Assembly: GCA_904420575.1 (NCBI GenBank)
Contig: CAJFVW010000205.1
Span: 1 to 43,838 of the forward strand
Length of the DNA: 43,838 bases
Origin: an uncultured Gordonibacter sp.
Lineage (GTDB): Bacteria; Actinomycetota; Coriobacteriia; Coriobacteriales; Eggerthellaceae
Direction of reading: 5' to 3'
The notes under the pieces are model-generated. The model had not been told where the DNA came from and did not search any database. It saw nothing but the letters and a program-made list of their open reading frames with translations. Position 1 is the stretch's first letter. Every line of letters begins with the position of its first letter. The translations under genes and the position numbers were made by a program. Shown piece by piece: positions 15,928 to 24,405 of the stretch.

Positions 15928-16929
15928 CTACCCGCCGATCTGGCTCATGCCGCGCTCGGTGCCCACCCTGTCATGGTGGTCGTCGGGCTTGGCGCGCAGG
16001 GCTTCGGCGAACACGGCGCGCTGGGTTTCCTCGTCGCCTTCGCGCAGCGCCGCGCGCAGGTTGTATTCGTTGTCGGAGAACAGGCAGGGCCGCAGCTTGC
16101 CGTCCGCCGTGAGGCGCAGGCGGTTGCACTCCCCGCAGAAATGGCGCGACAGCGGCGAGATGAACCCGACCGTGCCCTGCGCCCCAGGGAACATGAAGTA
16201 GCGGGCCGGCCCCCAGCCCAACGGCCTGCCCTCACCGGCTGCCACCAGCTCCGGAAGACCCTGGGCGCGTGCCTGCTCGTTGATGGTGTCGAACAGCTCC
16301 TCGCAGGACACGACGTCCTGCTTGCCCCAGCCGCATCCGTCCGTACCGGAGCTTTCGCCCACGGGCATGTACTCGATGAAGCGCACGTGCAGGGGCCGGT
16401 CGATGGAGAGCTCGGCGAACTTCAGGTAGTCCTGATGCAGGCTTCGCACGGCCACGGCGTTGATCTTGACGGGATTGAAGCCGGCCTCGAGCGCCGCGTC
16501 GATGCCGTCGAGCGTCTGCTGCAGTTCGCCCCGACGCGTGATCTGGCGGAACTGGTCGGGGTCAAGCGTGTCGAGCGATATGTTCACGCGCGAGAGCCCG
16601 GCGGTCTTCAGGTCATCGGCCATGCGGGGCAGAAGCACCCCGTTCGTGGTCATGGAGATGTTCTCGATGCCCGGGACGTTCGCGATGTCGCGCACCAGGT
16701 CGACCACGCCCAGGCGCACAAGCGGCTCCCCGCCCGTCAGGCGGATGCTGCGGATGCCCATGTCGGCGGCGACGCGCACGGCCTGGACGATCTCCTCGAT
16801 GCGCAAGATCTCCTCATGAGGGAGCTGTTGCACGCCTTCCTCTGGCATGCAGTAGATGCACCGGAAGTTGCAGCGGTCCGTGAGCGATATCCTGAGATAG
16901 TCGATGACGCGGCCATGAGAGTCTTTCAT
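15928..16929 (-). CDS. moaA: GTP 3',8-cyclase MoaA (radical SAM)
   Basis: 333 residues. The radical-SAM cluster motif CNFRCIYC (Cys20, 24, 27) is followed by LTGGEPLVR and SMTTNGVLL. The C-terminal second [4Fe-4S] cluster ligands appear in CGECNRLRLTADGKLRPC, and the protein ends in Gly-Gly (SQIGG), the tail that enters the active site. It converts GTP to 3',8-cyclo-7,8-dihydro-GTP for molybdenum cofactor synthesis. GAGGGGG lies before the ATG. A TATACT -10-like box lies about 35 bases upstream on the minus strand with a poor -35, so a local promoter is likely. ModABC lies about 6 kb upstream on the same strand. Confidence 0.96.
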   Translation of the reverse strand: MKDSHGRVIDYLRISLTDRCNFRCIYCMPEEGVQQLPHEEILRIEEIVQAVRVAADMGIRSIRLTGGEPLVRLGVVDLVRDIANVPGIENISMTTNGVLLPRMADDLKTAGLSRVNISLDTLDPDQFRQITRRGELQQTLDGIDAALEAGFNPVKINAVAVRSLHQDYLKFAELSIDRPLHVRFIEYMPVGESSGTDGCGWGKQDVVSCEELFDTINEQARAQGLPELVAAGEGRPLGWGPARYFMFPGAQGTVGFISPLSRHFCGECNRLRLTADGKLRPCLFSDNEYNLRAALREGDEETQRAVFAEALRAKPDDHHDRVGTERGMSQIGG

Positions 16930-17070
16930 ATGCCCCCTCTTTCCATCTTATCTGAGTATAGTATAGGGCATGCGCCGTGAAATGATGAGGGCAATCCGAC
17001 AGACGGCGGCGTCGTGCAAAAAGCGCACCGGATCGTCATGCCTCGCCCATGGAAAGGAGGCCCTGCAAAG

Positions 17071-17113
17071 GGGCCCGCCCCGTTTCCGGACGTTCAGGAA
17101 ACGGGGCGGGCCC
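17071..17113 (-). terminator. Very strong hairpin after the giant surface protein gene
   Basis: A 17-bp perfect inverted repeat (17071-17087 with 17097-17113; arm begins GGGCCCGCCCCG) with a 9-nt loop, about 60 bases beyond the stop codon of the surface protein and upstream of moaA. It lacks a long T-run, but it should stop or stall read-through into moaA. Confidence 0.75.
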
Positions 17114-17174
17114 GCAAACGGGAACCGTCCAAAAATGGCGGCGGCCATCGGGCCGCTCCGCCAGGGCCACGCAG

Positions 17175-20100
17175 CTAGCGGAAGCGGCGGCGACGCAGGG
17201 CGGCGGCGGCCAGCACGACGAAGGCCAGCACGACGAAGGCGCACGGCAAGGCCGCGAGCGCACCCGCCCTGTCGCCGGTGATGGCCAGGCCAGAGGCGTG
17301 CGAGCCGCCCGTGGTTCCCGGATCGCCGCCCTCCGGGCCGGAGGCGGGCCCGCTGCTCACGGGCGCCCACTGCGCGTACACCGTGCACGAGGACTCGAGC
17401 GCCTGGCCGAAGTCGAAGGGTCGCGTGCCCGCCTCGTCCAGGAACCAACCCTCGAACGTATAGCCCGCGCGCATGGGATCGGCCGGCTTCGAGGCCGTGC
17501 CTCCGAAGGGCACCGTCTGCGACGCCACGGCCGAGCCGCCCAGGGAGAGGAAGGTCACCGTGCAGGTGTCGGACGTCAGCAGCGCATACGTGGAGAAACG
17601 GCTGGCCAGCACGCACACGATGCCGTTCTCGCGGTCGACGGAAGCGGGCTGCAGCACCTCGACGCCGCCCCCGTGCACGTGGGCGGCGCGCACACTCTTT
17701 CCCTGGATGAGCGCTGGATCGACGTGGATCTCGAAGAGCAGGGCCTCGTCGACCTCGGCAAGGCCGACCGTCTCCTCGCCCTTGGTCGCACCGTCGGCAC
17801 CCGTCACCCGCACCGTCATCACGACGGACAGGTCCAGATACAGGACGACGTCCTCGCCGGCAGCGACCACGCTGCTGATAGCCGTGCGGTCGACCTCCGC
17901 GACGCCTTCCTTGACCTCGGCCTTCAGCGACACGACGACGGTCACCTTGTCGCCCGGCTGGGCTTGCTCGACCAGGCTCGCCACCTTCTCGGCGTCGGCC
18001 TTGCCCATGCCGGCGGGCACGCCGCCCTGCTCGATGACGGCCAAGGCGCTCTGGGCGTTCTGGGCCGCGGTCTTGACCGTTTGGTCGGACACCGTCGCAT
18101 GGGCGGAGCCGTCGCCGGGATCGGCGGGCACCTCCACCTGGATCTCCACGTCGGCGTCGGGCAGCGGCGCCTTGTTCCACGAGCCTGTCACGGTCACGTC
18201 CTTGGCCGGCATGGAGAATCCGCTCGCCGGCGACCAGCCCGTCCACACGTAGCCGTCCAGCGCGGGCACGGACACGAGGTCCACGGTCGCGCCGAAGCGG
18301 AACGACCCGTCGGCGGGAACGGCCGGCGCGCCGGCGGGCACGGTGCCGGCATAGGCGTAGTGCACCTGGTAGGTGTTGCGGTCGTACTTCACCTCGACCA
18401 CGGTCGAACCGTCAGCGGCGATCTCAAATTGCTGCACGCTTTGCGCCGTGAAGCCGGCCACCGCGTCTGCCACGGCGCTGGTCGGGGTACCCGTGGTGCC
18501 GGACAACGTCTGGTCGGGATATGCGGCGTCGGCCTCGTAGCCGTCGCCCGCGACGTTCTGGAACACATGGCGCACCGTGTACGCCGTGTCGTCGGCGGCC
18601 GTCCACGTGGCCGTGTAGCGGCGGTCGCCCGTCGACCCCTTGCGGATGACGACGGTCGCAGTCGCTCCCTCCAGATCCGTGCCCGTCCAGCCGGCGAACA
18701 CGTAGCCTGGCTTAGTCGGGTTCGCAAGCGTGAAGTCGTCGGTTGCGAACGTGTACGACGTCGGATTGTCCGCTTCGCCGGCAAACACGCCGCCATCCAG
18801 ATCGCATGTGATCTCATACGCACGCGGCACGACCGCGCCGGGCTGCTCGCCGGCACCGAGCGCGTTCTGCTGGTACCGCGTGCCGTCGTAGTAGCCTTCG
18901 TTGATCATGCTCGAGAACGTCCCGCCGGTGACCACCTTGGCCTCTTCGGCCGGAAGGGACCCCAGGACCAAGGCGTCCTTGCCCGAGCCGCCTTCCACCT
19001 TCAAGGCCTTGCCTTCGGCCTGCGAGACCGCCATCGACTTGACGAGCGTGTCCAGGCCATCCGCAGCGTATTCGCGCACGGCGACGTTGTTCTTGCTGGT
19101 CAGCGTGCCGCCGGTGATGGTGACCTCGGCGCTCCTTTCGGCACCGTACCCGCCGCCGCGCGAGATGAGGGACAAGGCGGCGCCGTCGTTGACGGAGGCG
19201 CTGTCCCCGCTCAGGTCGGGTGAGGCGATGGCCGGGGCGGTCGCCGTGATGGTGCCGCCAGACACGTCGAGCTTGCCGGCACCCGAAAACTGGACGCCCG
19301 AGGCGCCTTCGAACGTGCCGCCCGTGATGGTCAGGTCACCGTCCTGCGGATGGTAGAGCGCGCACCCGTCGGCGTCCGTCGCCCTCACGGTGCCGCCGGT
19401 GACGGTTATGTTCGTGCCGTCGCACTCCCCGTTCCCCACGATGCCGAAATGCGCGCCCTCCACGACGCCGTCTTCAAGGACGAGGGAGGACGTGCCCCTT
19501 TCGGGGGAGGCGATGACGCTGATGCCCGCATCCGTTCCCTTGATGACCGTTTCCGCGCCACGCACGGTGACGGTAGGGTTGCGCTTGCCGTTTGTCGCCG
19601 TGTTCCCCACGCGCAGGCCGTAGCCGGGCACGCCCGTGGTCAGGGGAGCGGCCTCCAGCGTCACGTTCTCCAACGTCAGGTTCACGCTCTGGTCGGCATA
19701 GACCGCCACGCCGAGAGGATCCGCGCTCCCGTTGTACGAATTCCTGATGGTCCCGTTCTTGACGACCACCTGGGCGTAATCCTCGGTAGTGCTGCTGACG
19801 TACTTCGTCACGTTCAGCGTCGCGAACTTCGTGCTGTCGACGGTATGGCCGTTCAGGTCGAGCGTGCAGCTCTTCTTGTTGTTGCTGTAGGTCGCGCTCG
19901 TCGCGGGCACGTCCTTCAGCAGGGTGATGGTCCCGCCTTCCTTGACCTTGCTGAAAGCGTTGCTGAGCGAGCTTGCCGTGAACGGGGCCTCGCCAGGATT
20001 CTCCACCGTGGCGTATTGGTCGGCCACGATGGTGTAGGTGCCGTCCTCGTTCTTGCTCACGACGCGATAATCCATGCAGTAGCGCGACACGTCGCTCGAG

Positions 20101-22925
20101 AACGTGCCGTTGTTGACGAACTTCGTGCAATCCTCGCTGTAGACCGCCTCGGTCCCACTGTTGATGGCGGTGAAGGTCCCGCCGTTGAGATAGAGTTTCA
20201 CCTGCTTTATGGAATCGGCGTCGTTCTTTTGCGGGTTACTCTCGTAAAGCGCTGCATAGCCCGACACCTTGCCGCCGGTGACGGTGACCTTGACCGGCAG
20301 CTTCGTCGTGTGCTGGGCGACCGCGATGCCGGCGCCGTCGGTCGTCGAGCCGTTGTCACTCGCATTGACGACGAGCTCGGGGCCGTTGCCGACCACCTCG
20401 CCGTCGGACATGGTGAGCGTGCCGGCGCGCATCTCGATGCCCGTGTAGGCGCCCTTGACCGTTCCGCCCTTGATGGTCAGCGTGCCCGACTGCGGCCAGA
20501 AGATGCCGGTGCCGCTTTCGACGACCGCGCCCTCGTACACGGTGGCGGTGGTGCCTCCGTTGTTGGTGGTGGCGTCCACCGTGCCGTTTCCCTGGATGGC
20601 GGCATTCAGAGACGTGCCGCGCAGCGTGCCGCGCACGTCGAGGGTCGCGCCCTTGCCTTGAATTGCGACCGCAGACGCCCACGCCTCCACCGTCACGCCT
20701 GCGCCGATGGTCAGCTTCGACTTCGTGGAAACCTTGCTCCAGGTGGCGGCATCGGTGTTGCCGGTGACGCCGAAGGGCGCTTTCGAGCCCTCTTCCACTG
20801 CGCTGATCGTGCCGCCCTTGCCCGGGACCGAGTTGATCACGTTCAGTTCGCCCTCTGTGATACTGATCGTGCCGGCCTTGCCGAAGACGGCGTTGAACCC
20901 GTTGAGGTCGAAGGTGACGGAGCGCTTGCCGTCCAGCACGGCCTCGTCGGACAAGGCGGCGTCGGCGAGCAGCGTGAGGGTGCTGCCGTCCGTCGCTGCC
21001 GCCCATGCCTCCGCGAAGGTGCCGTACGAGACGGCCGTGCCGTCGCTCGCCGCCACCGATGCGGTCGGCTGCGACACGGTGTACGTTCCGTCGGCGTTCG
21101 CATGGGAGGTGCAGCCCTGCGCGAGGTAGGCGAGGGGATCGCCCACGTACGTACCGCCCGCGACGAAGCCCGTGCAGTTCTCGCTGTACACGGAAGCCGC
21201 GTCGGAAGCCGCGTCGTCGCACGTGAACGTGCCGCCGGATATGCTCAGCTTGACCTTGTCCACCGCGCTCGTGTCGGTTACGAGCGTCTTCTGGCGCACG
21301 GCGTTCTTCGTTCCCGCGACCGTGCCGCCCTCGATGGACACGCTCAGGTCGTGCAGCGTCACGTGCTGCACGACGGCGATGCCGACGCCGGTCGTGGTGG
21401 GCCCGCCGTCGTTCGCGCTCTCGGCGAACGCACCGGTGCCCTTGACCTCGCCACCCGTCATCGTCAGCGAGCCGGAGCGCATCTCCACGCCGGTCGTGCC
21501 GGAGATGGACCCGCCTTCGACGTTCAATTCTCCGATCTGGGGATGATAGATTGCCGTGGCACCTTCGGATTTGATGCTCGCGCCTTCCTTGACCGTGATG
21601 GACGTGTCGTCGGAATCGCCGTTGCCGTTGCCAGAAATGGCGTAGTTCGACGTGCTTGAAATCGAGCCTTCGACGACGAGGGAGGCGCGGGGGCTCTTCA
21701 GGAACACGCCCAGAGTCTGGCCGCCCTCAATGGTTGCGTCAGACGCGACGATGGCGTTGGCTCCAGCCGAGATCGCGATGGCCGCTTCGTTCTTGTCCGC
21801 AGCCTTGATGGTCCCCCGCTTCACGTTCAGATTGGTGCCCGATGCCGTGATGACGGCGGAAGTCTTGCCCGTCCTTCCCGAAAGCACCTTGCCGCCGAGA
21901 TCGATCGTCACGTCGCTCGCACCGACGCCCAGAGAGACTTCGCTTTGGTCGGCCAACAGCGTGAGGGTGTCGCCATTCTGGGGAACGAAGTTAGCGAGCG
22001 ACGAAAGCACGAAGGCCCTTCCGGGCACGCCGTCGTTGGACACCTGCGCCACGATGGCGCTTTGGTCGCCCGCGTAGTAATACTTGTTCGCGGCGTTGAA
22101 GAGCACCTTTCCGGCAGGAACGGACAACGTGCCGGTCAGGGCCGCGCCTAGCTGCACGGATACGCAGCCTAATTGCGCACTTGCCTTGTAGCTTCCGCCC
22201 TCGAGCAGGACCGTGCCGCCTTCTTCGACCGCAAGCGTCGAGTTTTTCATCACGTTCAGGTTCTTGCTGGTCGCTTCCACCGAGAGCGTCTTGCCCGCAG
22301 GAACGGTCAGGACGGCACCGAGATCGCCTTCTGAATACCCTTCGCCGTAGACGTAGAGCGTGACCCCAGTAGGAAGGACGACGTCTTCCTCGAGAGTGTA
22401 GTCGGAGCGCACGTACACGAGTTTGGCGGTGCTTTCGAGAGCCGCCGCGGCCTGCACGGCTTCGCCGAGCGAGGCATAGGAGCCGACCTTGTCGGCGTCC
22501 GAGGTGTTCGACAGGTATCCTCGCCAGACCTCGATCGCGCCCGCCGTTGTGCTTCTGCTCGTCCCGACGGGTCCGTTGGTCGCATCGATGGCCTGGCCCT
22601 CCGTAGATCCGGAAGTTTCGTTCCCGTTCGCGTCGGGCGTCTGGATCGCCTGGTTCCGCACGCCGGGCTGCTGCCCGTCCGGATCCGGCGCGTCGGACCC
22701 GCTCGAGGGCGATCCGGTGTCGGAACCTTGCGCGTCAGGCGTGCCCAACGCGTCGCCCGGCTGCGTGTCCTCGGTTCCCTGCGGCATGTACGCCGTGCCG
22801 TTTCCGGCATCCGCCGGCAGACCGTCGACATCGCCCCATGCGGCCATAGGCGCGTTCAGCGAAACCACCAAGACCAGCGACAAGACAACGGCCAGCGCCC
22901 GGCCGGCCTTCGTCGTCCCCTTCAT
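17175..22925 (-). CDS. Giant beta-helix surface protein with InlB-type repeats and LAITG sorting signal
   Basis: 1,916 residues. The N-terminus is a signal peptide (Lys/Arg, then AVVLSLVLVVSLNAPMAAWG). A Ser/Gly/Asp/Pro-rich linker (to about residue 125) leads to about 1,300 residues of short repeats such as LTMTGGEVKG, VTVTGGTVRA and LTITGGTFEG, typical of a parallel beta-helix. Listeria-Bacteroides (InlB B-type) repeats follow: KPGYVFAGWT, YTVRHVFQNVAGDGYE, LDGYVWTGWSP and AGYTFEGWF. The C-terminus is LAITG (residues 1880-1884), then a hydrophobic helix and RRRRFR. This LAxTG form is recognised by class E sortases, so wall anchoring is expected. I choose the ATG at 22925 because AGGAAGG lies eight bases upstream; a GTG at 22943 is the alternative. 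It has its own promoter and terminator and sits inside the molybdenum gene region. The ligand is unknown; an adhesin role is an inference. Confidence 0.9.
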   Translation of the reverse strand: MKGTTKAGRALAVVLSLVLVVSLNAPMAAWGDVDGLPADAGNGTAYMPQGTEDTQPGDALGTPDAQGSDTGSPSSGSDAPDPDGQQPGVRNQAIQTPDANGNETSGSTEGQAIDATNGPVGTSRSTTAGAIEVWRGYLSNTSDADKVGSYASLGEAVQAAAALESTAKLVYVRSDYTLEEDVVLPTGVTLYVYGEGYSEGDLGAVLTVPAGKTLSVEATSKNLNVMKNSTLAVEEGGTVLLEGGSYKASAQLGCVSVQLGAALTGTLSVPAGKVLFNAANKYYYAGDQSAIVAQVSNDGVPGRAFVLSSLANFVPQNGDTLTLLADQSEVSLGVGASDVTIDLGGKVLSGRTGKTSAVITASGTNLNVKRGTIKAADKNEAAIAISAGANAIVASDATIEGGQTLGVFLKSPRASLVVEGSISSTSNYAISGNGNGDSDDTSITVKEGASIKSEGATAIYHPQIGELNVEGGSISGTTGVEMRSGSLTMTGGEVKGTGAFAESANDGGPTTTGVGIAVVQHVTLHDLSVSIEGGTVAGTKNAVRQKTLVTDTSAVDKVKLSISGGTFTCDDAASDAASVYSENCTGFVAGGTYVGDPLAYLAQGCTSHANADGTYTVSQPTASVAASDGTAVSYGTFAEAWAAATDGSTLTLLADAALSDEAVLDGKRSVTFDLNGFNAVFGKAGTISITEGELNVINSVPGKGGTISAVEEGSKAPFGVTGNTDAATWSKVSTKSKLTIGAGVTVEAWASAVAIQGKGATLDVRGTLRGTSLNAAIQGNGTVDATTNNGGTTATVYEGAVVESGTGIFWPQSGTLTIKGGTVKGAYTGIEMRAGTLTMSDGEVVGNGPELVVNASDNGSTTDGAGIAVAQHTTKLPVKVTVTGGKVSGYAALYESNPQKNDADSIKQVKLYLNGGTFTAINSGTEAVYSEDCTKFVNNGTFSSDVSRYCMDYRVVSKNEDGTYTIVADQYATVENPGEAPFTASSLSNAFSKVKEGGTITLLKDVPATSATYSNNKKSCTLDLNGHTVDSTKFATLNVTKYVSSTTEDYAQVVVKNGTIRNSYNGSADPLGVAVYADQSVNLTLENVTLEAAPLTTGVPGYGLRVGNTATNGKRNPTVTVRGAETVIKGTDAGISVIASPERGTSSLVLEDGVVEGAHFGIVGNGECDGTNITVTGGTVRATDADGCALYHPQDGDLTITGGTFEGASGVQFSGAGKLDVSGGTITATAPAIASPDLSGDSASVNDGAALSLISRGGGYGAERSAEVTITGGTLTSKNNVAVREYAADGLDTLVKSMAVSQAEGKALKVEGGSGKDALVLGSLPAEEAKVVTGGTFSSMINEGYYDGTRYQQNALGAGEQPGAVVPRAYEITCDLDGGVFAGEADNPTSYTFATDDFTLANPTKPGYVFAGWTGTDLEGATATVVIRKGSTGDRRYTATWTAADDTAYTVRHVFQNVAGDGYEADAAYPDQTLSGTTGTPTSAVADAVAGFTAQSVQQFEIAADGSTVVEVKYDRNTYQVHYAYAGTVPAGAPAVPADGSFRFGATVDLVSVPALDGYVWTGWSPASGFSMPAKDVTVTGSWNKAPLPDADVEIQVEVPADPGDGSAHATVSDQTVKTAAQNAQSALAVIEQGGVPAGMGKADAEKVASLVEQAQPGDKVTVVVSLKAEVKEGVAEVDRTAISSVVAAGEDVVLYLDLSVVMTVRVTGADGATKGEETVGLAEVDEALLFEIHVDPALIQGKSVRAAHVHGGGVEVLQPASVDRENGIVCVLASRFSTYALLTSDTCTVTFLSLGGSAVASQTVPFGGTASKPADPMRAGYTFEGWFLDEAGTRPFDFGQALESSCTVYAQWAPVSSGPASGPEGGDPGTTGGSHASGLAITGDRAGALAALPCAFVVLAFVVLAAAALRRRRFR

Positions 22926-23125
22926 ATGCTCTGCCTTCCTCACGTGCCATTACGTCATGCTTGCATGCTCTTGCAATCGAACGCTCATCCTCTGCTCGCG
23001 GCAGAAAGGGGCGCATTTCGGCCTTCCGCCCCCGCTCGATCGCGGGCGGCGGATACCCCTGCCGAAATACGGCCGAGTCGCCGTATGGATAGCCTCATCA
23101 TAGGTATAGGACAGGCCTCCGTCAA
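22926..23125 (-). promoter_or_regulatory. Promoter and structured leader of the giant surface protein
   Basis: Minus-strand boxes TTGACG (complement of 23120-23125) and TATGAT (complement of 23097-23102) are separated by exactly 17 bp, with predicted start near 23090. The resulting leader of about 165 nt begins with hairpin ATACGGC/GCCGTAT (23067-23086). Next comes an 8-bp stem ATTTCGGC/GCCGAAAT (23015-23068) enclosing a nested GC-rich hairpin. No riboswitch class that I know is recognisable. The rest of this 324-bp gap, toward modC, shows nothing else. Confidence 0.65.
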
Positions 23126-23249
23126 CAATGATTTGAGGGCAGAGGGCAAGGGCTTGGAGAGCGATCGGAGCTTTCGGAGAGGGTTTGGGAGCAGAATGAT
23201 GGCGCCGAGGCAGATCGGGCCCTCTAGCCCCCCGCTCCGAGGCAAGGGC

Positions 23250-24362
23250 TCAGCGCGAGACCAGATACACCTTGTCGGGCGGGATGCGCACCCACAGCTC
23301 CTCGCCTTCGTACGGCAGCAGGCCGGCCGGGGTCTTCAGCTTGTCCACGCGCCAGAACAGGTGCTGGTGCAGGTACTTCATCTCGTCCTCGTCGGCATCG
23401 ACGGTGGGCACCTCGTCTTCGGCGCGGTCGACGAATCCGAGCAGGACAGTGCGGTCGAACCGCGAATCGCTCACGCGGTCGACGCGGACGCGGTAGCAGT
23501 TCCGTCCGGGGCCTTCCGCGCGCTCGAGGAAGAAGGCGCGCACGCCCAGATGGGTCACGTCGGACGGCACCTCGGCCGCAGTGGACGCCTCCACGCCCCA
23601 CTTCGGCAGACGCACCAGATGCTTCCCCGCACAGACGGCGGGCGTGGCGTTCTTGCAGCCCGAAAGCTTCACTCCCGCCAGCGACTGTGGCCGGTTCACC
23701 AGGTCGTCCCCCGTGCCCACCTCCATGATGTGGCCGTCCTCCACCACGGCGATGCGGTCGCAGAAGCGCAACGCCTCGTCGATGTCGTGGCTGACGTAGA
23801 GTATGGTGCCGTCGTAGGCGTCGAACAGGCTCACCAGGTTCTGCTCCAGCACGCCTTTGAGGTGCGCGTCCAGCGCGCTGAACGGCTCGTCCAGCATGAG
23901 GATGCCCGGGCGCGCCGCCAGCATGCGCGCCAAGGCCACGCGCTGCTGCTGGCCGCCGGAAAGCTGGGCCGGATAGCGCCCGTCGAAACCCTGCAGGCCG
24001 AACCGCTTGAGCTCGCGCTGCACGATGTCGTCGCGTTCGGCGCGCGCCACGTCCTTGCCGATGCCGGCGCCCACGTTCTCGGCCACCGTCAGGTTAGGGA
24101 ACAGCATGTAGTTCTGGAACAGCAGCGCCGTCTTGCGCTGTTGCGGCTTGAGGTTGATCCGGCGCTCCGAGTCGAAGAACACCTGGCCGTTCACCACGAT
24201 GCGCCCCTCGTCGGGCGTCTCGATGCCGGCGATGCAGCGCATGGTGAGGCTCTTTCCACAGCCTGAGGCCCCCAGGAAACCCAACGTCTCGTCTTTTGCC
24301 TCGAACGTCACGTCCAGCTGGAACGACGAGAACCGCTTCTTTATGTCGACTTCAAGGCTCAC
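23250..24362 (-). CDS. modC: Molybdate ABC transporter ATP-binding protein ModC
   Basis: 370 residues. Walker A GASGCGKS (about residues 31-38), signature [15 protein letters not shown], Walker [18 protein letters not shown] and the switch histidine in [10 protein letters not shown] are intact. The C-terminal about 130 residues form an accessory regulatory domain in the position of the ModC molybdate-binding (TOBE) domain, although its sequence is diverged. It energises molybdate import with ModB and ModA. The start is GTG at 24362 with AGGAG eight bases upstream. It follows modB by 43 bases in modA-modB-modC. Confidence 0.93.
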   Translation of the reverse strand: MSLEVDIKKRFSSFQLDVTFEAKDETLGFLGASGCGKSLTMRCIAGIETPDEGRIVVNGQVFFDSERRINLKPQQRKTALLFQNYMLFPNLTVAENVGAGIGKDVARAERDDIVQRELKRFGLQGFDGRYPAQLSGGQQQRVALARMLAARPGILMLDEPFSALDAHLKGVLEQNLVSLFDAYDGTILYVSHDIDEALRFCDRIAVVEDGHIMEVGTGDDLVNRPQSLAGVKLSGCKNATPAVCAGKHLVRLPKWGVEASTAAEVPSDVTHLGVRAFFLERAEGPGRNCYRVRVDRVSDSRFDRTVLLGFVDRAEDEVPTVDADEDEMKYLHQHLFWRVDKLKTPAGLLPYEGEELWVRIPPDKVYLVSR

Positions 24363-24405
24363 AACGTACTCCTACCCTGCAGGTTGCCTTTTCTTCCCGT
24401 CCCCG

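Noticed and set aside
17049-22831. Long plus-strand open frames opposite the giant surface protein (for example 17049-19223 and 19350-21659)
   Set aside because: They are antisense shadows of a GC-rich gene: Arg/Gly/His-rich, with no family motif and no ribosome sites.
22926-23090. Cyclic di-GMP or molybdenum-cofactor riboswitch ahead of the surface protein
   Set aside because: The conserved GGCAAACC/GACGCAAAGCC-type blocks of c-di-GMP-I are absent, and I could not match a Moco motif.
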